From contig NZ_JBASBH010000106.1 of NCBI RefSeq assembly GCF_049651025.1, forward strand, positions 62,001-126,000: a DNA stretch of 64,000 nucleotides, read 5' to 3'. Origin of the DNA: Parvibaculum sp049651025 (lineage in GTDB: Bacteria > Pseudomonadota > Alphaproteobacteria > Parvibaculales > Parvibaculaceae). A model generated the notes under the pieces. It had not been told where the DNA came from. It did not search any database and saw only the letters and a program-made list of their open reading frames with translations. Position numbers and translations under genes: made by a program. Below are positions 59,152 to 64,000 of this stretch, one piece after another (the stretch's first letter is position 1; each line of letters starts with the position of its first letter).

Positions 59152-59973
59152 TCAGCTATTGGTGAAGGCGGGTTTGCGCTTTTGCAGGAAGGCGGCGATG
59201 CCTTCGCGGAAGTCGTTCGTTTGGGCCGCCAGAATCTGGTTGCGATCTTCCATCGCGATGGCGGCTTCGAGGCTTCCCGCATCGACCGACATGTTGAGGC
59301 ATTCCTTGGTCAGGCGCAGCCCGAGCGGCGATGTCGTCAGCATTTCGTCGATATAGGGGCGCGCGGCTTCCGCCAGCTTGTCGTCGTCGACGACTTCGGA
59401 CACGAGGCCGACGCGGAGCGCGCGATCGGCGTTGATGAAGCGGCCGGTCATCATCAGTTCGGAGGCGACGGACACGCCGACGAGGCGCGGCAGGAAATAG
59501 GAGACGCCGATATCGCAGGCCGAAAGCCCGATGCGGATGAAGGCGGCGTTCATGCGCGCGCTTGTGCCTGCGATGCGGATATCGGAGGCGAGCGCGAAGG
59601 CAAAGCCGCCGCCGCATGCGGGGCCGTGAATGAGGCTGATGATCGCCTGCGGGCAGCGGCGCATGCGCATGACGATCTCGCTGATCGCGCGCTGGCTGCG
59701 AAGGCCCGCAACGACGCCGCCCGAGCTGTTTTCGCTCGATGTTTCGCGGTGCTTCAGGTCAAGCCCGGCGCAGAAGGCGCGGCCTGCGCCTCTCAGCACG
59801 ACGATGCGCACGCTCTGGTCGGTATAGAGCTTGCCGAAGTAATCCTGCAGCTCGGCGGTGAGGGTAGGATTGATCGCGTTCAGCATGTCTGGGCGGTTAA
59901 GCGTCACCCAATCGACGGGGCCTTCCTTTTCGATGAGGAGGGTTTCGTATTTTGCAGGCGTTGCGTCGGTCAT
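59152..59973 (-). CDS. Enoyl-CoA hydratase/isomerase (crotonase) family
   Basis: 273 residues. Crotonase fold: GAGRAFCAGLDLKH forms the first oxyanion strand, IHGPACGGGFAFALASDIR the second with catalytic-site residues, and a C-terminal helical trimer region. The usual Glu pair is not obvious (Gly-Leu-Ser-Ala-Cys-Asp region), so isomerase or thioesterase activity is possible. GGGAG upstream of ATG 59973. Likely in beta-oxidation with the ligases and dehydrogenase of the window. Confidence 0.9.
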   Translation of the reverse strand: MTDATPAKYETLLIEKEGPVDWVTLNRPDMLNAINPTLTAELQDYFGKLYTDQSVRIVVLRGAGRAFCAGLDLKHRETSSENSSGGVVAGLRSQRAISEIVMRMRRCPQAIISLIHGPACGGGFAFALASDIRIAGTSARMNAAFIRIGLSACDIGVSYFLPRLVGVSVASELMMTGRFINADRALRVGLVSEVVDDDKLAEAARPYIDEMLTTSPLGLRLTKECLNMSVDAGSLEAAIAMEDRNQILAAQTNDFREGIAAFLQKRKPAFTNS

Positions 59974-60065
59974 ATGCGGTCTCCCTTTACGCATTTTGAA
60001 TGTCGTTGGGAGAAGCCTAACCCGGCAGAGAGGGCGCGCGCGAGCCTTCGCAAAATTCCGCAGCG

Positions 60066-60407
60066 TCAGCCTTCGTCGGGCTCCATCTCGGCGAGGATGG
60101 CGTCGGGCAAGGCGAGCCATCGCAGGGCGACAACGCCGCCTTGTTCGATGCGCATGACTTCGGCGGTGAAATTTCGGCCCTTCGTCTGCCTGTGCCAGCG
60201 CAGCGAGCCGCAAAGGATGTCGCCGATGGCGGTTTCGCCCGCAAAGCCTTCGATGCAGGCGCCGCCTGCCGACCAGTCGCGGGCGCGGTGGTCATAGCCG
60301 CCGATCTCGACAAGGAGCAGCGGATCGCTTGAGCGCGCGGCAAGCCTCTGCTCAGGCTCAGCCAGCCTGCCTCGAAGGCGCTCGACGAGGCGCAATATAA
60401 GCGACAT
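60066..60407 (-). CDS. PilZ-like domain protein
   Basis: 113 residues. RDWSAGGACIEG holds a DxSxxG motif as in PilZ c-di-GMP-binding domains, followed by beta strands (ILCGSLRWHR; TAEVMRIEQGGVVALRW). The first RxxxR half of the motif is only loosely present (QRLAARSS), so nucleotide binding is unproven. Its start is divergent from the DUF6165-like gene with about 110 bases between. Confidence 0.65.
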   Translation of the reverse strand: MSLILRLVERLRGRLAEPEQRLAARSSDPLLLVEIGGYDHRARDWSAGGACIEGFAGETAIGDILCGSLRWHRQTKGRNFTAEVMRIEQGGVVALRWLALPDAILAEMEPDEG

Positions 60408-60515
60408 ATGATCTCTCTTGGATCATCAACCCCGAAATCATTGTGGCACGGTCGCGCCCGGCTTGGCTATAAAAGCGGACGACATGAAGCGCCTGAAGGG
60501 CCCAAAGAGGACGAA

Positions 60516-60926
60516 ATGACGAAGATTGAAGAGCCCAAGGCAATTCTCATCGAGGTTGGACCGGGCGAACTGGTCGACAAGATCACCATTCTCGCGATCA
60601 AGTCCGAGCGTATGCGCGACGAGGGCAAGCTGAAGAATGTGCGCCACGAGCTTGCCGTTCTCGATGCGGCGCGGCGCGCGCATATTCCGGCCAGCGCAGA
60701 ATTGACGCGGCTCGAAGCGGCGCTGAAGGAAGTTAACGAGGCGCTGTGGGTGATCGAGGACGATATTCGCCAATGCGAGGCGGACAAGGATTTCGGTCCG
60801 AAATTCGTCGAGCTGGCGCGTTCCGTCTACAAGCAGAACGACAAGCGCGCGGCCTTGAAGAAGGACATCAACCTTCTCACCGGCTCGTCGATCATTGAAG
60901 AGAAGTCGTATACGGAATTTGAGTAG
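60516..60926 (+). CDS. DUF6165-like protein
   Basis: 136 residues, cytoplasmic and helical: IEVGPGELVDKITILAIKSERM, LEAALKEVNEALWVIEDDIR and VYKQNDKRAALKKDIN are the recognisable parts of this small family, which often sits next to glycosyltransferases of the GT9 type, as here. The 3' end overlaps the end of the convergent GT9 gene by 35 bases. AGAGGA is close upstream of ATG 60516. Function unknown; perhaps a partner in surface-glycan synthesis. Confidence 0.8.
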   Translation: MTKIEEPKAILIEVGPGELVDKITILAIKSERMRDEGKLKNVRHELAVLDAARRAHIPASAELTRLEAALKEVNEALWVIEDDIRQCEADKDFGPKFVELARSVYKQNDKRAALKKDINLLTGSSIIEEKSYTEFE

Positions 60927-61851
60927 CCGCGACGCGCAGGTGCACTTCGTCGAGCACGCGCTCGACGGGTAGCGAGGAGAGTTGCGCAACCTCGATCGCA
61001 GTGAAATTCTCCCGCTCGATGCCGGTGCGCTCGGCGGTCGTATGCGATCCGAAAAGCGCGAGGCCCGGCACGCCCAGATGCGAGGCAAGATGGCTTGGCC
61101 CCGTATCGTTGCCGACGACGAAGGCCGCCTGCTTGAAGACGCCCGCAAGCTCGAACCAGTTGAGAAAGCCACGCGGGCCTTTCAGCGTGATGCCGGGAAT
61201 TTCGGCGGCAAGGTCCAGCTCATCGGGGCCGGGCGCTGTGACGATCTGATAGCCTTCGTCGATGAGGCGTTGTGCGAGTTCGCCGTAATAGGGCCAGCGC
61301 TTCTCAGGGTGGCGGGCGGACGAGCCTGGAATGAGCAGGATGAAAGGCCGCGTCACGCCTGCATCGGCGAGCAGCCCGGTCGCGTCATCTGCAAGCCAGG
61401 AAATATCCGGCTTGCGTGTGTGACGCACAGTCAGGCCCGCATCTTTCAGCTGGCCCGCCATACGGTCGAGCGAGCGGAGCTTTTTGGGATGTTTCGCCAG
61501 ATGCGGATGGCTGACGCCGGGTGCGGTGCCCGACCAGTTCGTGTTCTGGAAAAACCAGCGGAAATAGGAAGCCGTGCGCGGTGAGTTTTGCAGATCGTAG
61601 ACCATGTCGAAGCGCTCGGCCTTCAGCTGCTTTCCGAGCTTCCACATCAGGTCGAGCCGCCAGCGCGGATGGCGCGGGTCGATCATCACCTTGTCGATCC
61701 AGGGGCAGCGCTCGAAGATGCGCCGATAGGGCGGCGTCGTCAGCACGACAAGTTCATCCCCGGGATGATTGTCGCGTATATCATGCAAAGCGCCTTCGGA
61801 CTGGATTGCGTCGCCAAAGGCCCCATGTTTGATGATCAGGATACGGCGCAT
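60892..61851 (-). CDS. Glycosyltransferase family 9 (heptosyltransferase-like)
   Basis: 319 residues. GT-B fold with ILIIKHGAFGDAI at the start, the PGSSARHPEKRWP donor-site loop and VGNDTGPSHLASHLG near the end, the GT9 signatures. ATG 61851 opens the fold; a frame further upstream to 61920 is possible. It likely adds heptose or another sugar to LPS core at the inner face of the membrane. No waa cluster is adjacent. Its last 35 bases overlap the convergent DUF6165-like gene. Confidence 0.9.
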   Translation of the reverse strand: MRRILIIKHGAFGDAIQSEGALHDIRDNHPGDELVVLTTPPYRRIFERCPWIDKVMIDPRHPRWRLDLMWKLGKQLKAERFDMVYDLQNSPRTASYFRWFFQNTNWSGTAPGVSHPHLAKHPKKLRSLDRMAGQLKDAGLTVRHTRKPDISWLADDATGLLADAGVTRPFILLIPGSSARHPEKRWPYYGELAQRLIDEGYQIVTAPGPDELDLAAEIPGITLKGPRGFLNWFELAGVFKQAAFVVGNDTGPSHLASHLGVPGLALFGSHTTAERTGIERENFTAIEVAQLSSLPVERVLDEVHLRVAATQIPYTTSLQ

Positions 61852-62060
61852 GGCATGTGAGTTTCGTGTCATGCCCGGCTCGCGCGGGCTCCATCCGAAG
61901 CGGCCTCGACAGAATGTCACAGCGGGTTCAGCAGCGCGAGGCCTATTGCGCGCACTTCGCCCCTCCTAGACTATGCGCGACCGTCTGACAACAGGGGCAG
62001 TTCGCCCCGCGCCCTCCGCATTGGGCGCAAGAGACCAGGGTACCGATTGAGGCGTCATAT

Positions 62061-63284
62061 ATGAGCCAGGCAAATGAAGATGTGGCGAGGCGATTGGGGC
62101 TCGTGAGCGGCGGCGGCAGTGCCGGGCTGAAGGCATGGGCGCGGCGGCGTCCCTGGCTTGCGGGTGGCATCGCGCTTGCGGCTGCGCTTTTCCTCGTCTG
62201 GCTTCTTTTTCTGCGCGGTGGCGCAGGCGTCGAATATGTGACGGACAAGGTTGCGACGGGCGATCTCAGGGTCACGGTGACGGCAACGGGAACTGTCGAG
62301 CCGGTGACGTCGGTCACGGTCGGCAGCGAAATCTCCGGGCGTATCGACAAGGTTCTGGTCGATTTCAACGACCGGGTGAAGAAGGGCCAGATTCTTGCCG
62401 AGATTGATACGGCGACGCTCGAAATAACGGTCGCCCGCTCGCGCGCCAATCTCGACGATGCTCGCGCCACGGTCCTGCAATATGAGGCGACGCGGATCGA
62501 GGCGGCGGCGGCATGGAAACGCAATCGCAGCCTCGCCGCACAGAACGCCATTTCGCAAAGCGACCTCGAAACGGCGCTGGCAAATCTGAAGCGCGCCGAG
62601 GCCAATTATGCGGGCGCGCAGGCGAAGGTGAAATCCGCCGAGGCACAGCTTGCGTCCGATGAAACCGCGCTCTCCAAGGCCGTCATCAAATCGCCCATCG
62701 ATGGCGTCGTCATCGAGCGCGACATCGAGCCGGGGCAAACGGTTGCAGCAGCCTTCGAGACGCCGACGCTTTTCACGCTTGCAGACGATCTCAGCCATAT
62801 GGAATTGCAGGTCAAGGTGGACGAGGCCGATGTCGGCGAAGTTCGCGCGGGCCAGTCGGCCACATTCACGGTCGATGCCTATCCGAACCGGCGTTTTCAG
62901 GCGAAGATCGAAAAGGTTCGCTACGCCTCGACGACGACGAACAATGTCGTCTCCTATGTCGCGGTTCTCTCCGTCGATAATGGCGATCTGGCGCTTCGCC
63001 CCGGCATGACGGCGACGGCGGAAATCGTCACGGCGGAAAAGAAGAATGTGCTTCTGATCCCCAATGGCGCGATACGTTTCACGCCGCCGGACGCCAAGAC
63101 GCCTCAGTCCAGCGTAACGGAATCCGGCATCGTCGAGAAACATGTCTGGACGCTTGAGGATGGCAAGCCCGTCGCGCTGCGCTTGCAGGCTGGCCTCACG
63201 AACGGGCAACAAACGGAAGTGCTTGGCGGTGATCTTGCCGAGAACACGTCCGTTCTGATCGACGTCAAGGCGAAGGGGAAATAG
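62061..63284 (+). CDS. macA: MacA-type periplasmic adaptor of an ABC exporter
   Basis: 407 residues. A membrane anchor at about 31-53 (LAGGIALAAALFLVWLLFL), then a lipoyl-half (GTVEPVTSVTVGSEISGRID), a long alpha-hairpin (~110-210), the second lipoyl half (KSPIDGVVIERDIEPGQTV) and beta-barrel domains: the membrane-fusion layout of MacA/HlyD. The ABC ATPase gene begins two bases after the stop, so it forms a MacAB-like tripartite exporter, with the outer-membrane channel elsewhere. GAGG nine bases before the ATG. Confidence 0.9.
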   Translation: MSQANEDVARRLGLVSGGGSAGLKAWARRRPWLAGGIALAAALFLVWLLFLRGGAGVEYVTDKVATGDLRVTVTATGTVEPVTSVTVGSEISGRIDKVLVDFNDRVKKGQILAEIDTATLEITVARSRANLDDARATVLQYEATRIEAAAAWKRNRSLAAQNAISQSDLETALANLKRAEANYAGAQAKVKSAEAQLASDETALSKAVIKSPIDGVVIERDIEPGQTVAAAFETPTLFTLADDLSHMELQVKVDEADVGEVRAGQSATFTVDAYPNRRFQAKIEKVRYASTTTNNVVSYVAVLSVDNGDLALRPGMTATAEIVTAEKKNVLLIPNGAIRFTPPDAKTPQSSVTESGIVEKHVWTLEDGKPVALRLQAGLTNGQQTEVLGGDLAENTSVLIDVKAKGK

Positions 63285-63286
63285 GC

Positions 63287-64000
63287 GTGGTGCAGCCTGC
63301 CGTATCATCCGAGCCTGCCCTCATCGCCTTTCGCGGCGTGTCGAAAATCTATGGGCATGGCGAGAATGAGGTGCGCGCACTCGACGCCATCGACCTCATC
63401 ATCAATGACGGCGAGTTCGTCGCGATCATGGGGCCGAGCGGGTCGGGCAAGTCGACCTGCATGAATATCGTTGGATGTCTCGATACGCCGAGCGACGGCC
63501 ATTACCTGTTTCGCGGCGTCGATGTCGGCGCGCTCAATCGCGACCAGCGCGCGCTGCTCAGGCGCAACTATCTCGGCTTCGTCTTTCAGGGTTTCAATCT
63601 GCTGAAGCGAACGACCGCGCTTGAGAATGTTGAATTGCCGCTCATCTATCGCGGCATCCCGCGGGCGAAACGGCACGAGCGCGCCAGGGAGGCGCTGGCG
63701 GCGGTCGGTCTTTCGGAGCGCGCAAATCACACGGCGTCGGAACTTTCCGGCGGGCAGCAGCAGCGCGTCGCCATTGCGCGCGCCATTGCGAGCGACCCGG
63801 CCGTCCTGCTTGCCGACGAACCGACAGGCAATCTCGACTCTCAGCGTTCGCGCGAGATCATGGAGCTTCTGCTCAAGCTCAATCAGGACCACGGCATCAC
63901 CATCGTCATGGTCACGCATGAGGCGGACATGGCAGCCTATGCAGATCGCGCCGTGCATTTTTTCGATGGCAAGGTCGCGTCCGATATTCGCCAGTCCCGC
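63287..64000 (+). CDS. macB: MacB-type ABC transporter ATP-binding protein, 3' partial
   Basis: The frame runs open from GTG 63287 to the window end (238 codons). It has all ATPase motifs: Walker A GPSGSGKST (residues 49-57), Q-loop FVFQGFNLL, signature ELSGGQQQRVA, Walker B VLLADEPTG and the H-loop VTHE. The wording matches MacB/LolD ATPases. Whether a membrane domain is fused, as in MacB, lies outside the window. It follows macA by two bases. Confidence 0.9.
   Translation, partial: MVQPAVSSEPALIAFRGVSKIYGHGENEVRALDAIDLIINDGEFVAIMGPSGSGKSTCMNIVGCLDTPSDGHYLFRGVDVGALNRDQRALLRRNYLGFVFQGFNLLKRTTALENVELPLIYRGIPRAKRHERAREALAAVGLSERANHTASELSGGQQQRVAIARAIASDPAVLLADEPTGNLDSQRSREIMELLLKLNQDHGITIVMVTHEADMAAYADRAVHFFDGKVASDIRQSR

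Noticed and set aside
1..64000. CRISPR array, prophage or complete insertion sequence
   Set aside because: No regularly spaced direct repeats, no phage structural or integrase gene and no transposase-like frame were seen while reading through.

Overview
The window is about 64 kb of GC-rich (roughly 60-63% by eye) bacterial chromosome. It looks like an ordinary free-living alphaproteobacterium rather than a plasmid or phage. Pointers are an ethylmalonyl-CoA mutase, Coq4 and Coq7 of aerobic ubiquinone synthesis, glutamyl-Q tRNA(Asp) synthetase, a tRNA-Leu(CAA), a DUF6165-like protein beside a GT9 glycosyltransferase, and possible CtrA-type TTAA motifs. The load of acyl-CoA ligases, SDRs, flavin-dependent LLM oxidoreductases and GSTs suits a lipid or hydrocarbon degrader. 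Parvibaculum or a relative is my guess, not shown by the sequence.

Layout. 0-5.8 kb: ethylmalonyl-CoA mutase (5' end cut off), a low-GC orphan, a three-gene membrane/VWA-like cluster and an AEC transporter. 5.8-13 kb: acyltransferase-3, gluQ, an esterase, an HNH protein, coq7-dsbB, a DedA-type protein, tRNA-Leu and a Kef/YbaL antiporter. 13-17 kb: sulfotransferase, a TetR regulator divergent from coq4 with a palindrome between them, an ArsC/Spx-like protein, GNAT and TusA. 17-31 kb: FadD-type ligase, two LLM paralogues, a second TetR, an SDR, a surface protein, two GSTs, cytochrome c, a ferritin-like protein, an ECF sigma factor, an MBL hydrolase, an SDR and two CMD-family proteins. 31-39.8 kb: three more acyl-CoA ligases, an HSL-type hydrolase, a small gene with a textbook sigma-54 promoter plus IHF site, and a SulP transporter. 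39.8-44.1 kb: an operon of glpD, a lipid kinase and an alkyl-DHAP synthase homologue. 44-49 kb: DsbA/HCCA-isomerase and GST-like proteins, then three tandem alpha/beta-hydrolases, the last lacking its catalytic serine. 49-54.7 kb: PAP2 phosphatase, SDR, Kef antiporter and acyl-CoA dehydrogenase. 54.8-57.5 kb: a low-GC AAA ATPase-TOPRIM gene that resembles antiphage OLD/PARIS proteins, followed by a hairpin-rich gene-free stretch. 57.5-64 kb: small proteins, a PAS protein, enoyl-CoA hydratase, a PilZ-like protein, DUF6165/GT9 and the start of a MacA-MacB exporter.

How it fits together. Acyl-CoA ligases, the dehydrogenase, hydratase and SDRs would activate and oxidise fatty or aromatic acids, and the ethylmalonyl-CoA pathway would assimilate the acetyl-CoA. 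The glpD/kinase/AGPS operon may divert DHAP and lipid precursors into ether lipids. The items most worth following up are the possible ether-lipid operon, the sigma-54/IHF small gene, the hydrolase array ending in a pseudoenzyme, and the foreign ATPase-TOPRIM gene. No CRISPR array, rRNA, transposase or prophage module was seen.
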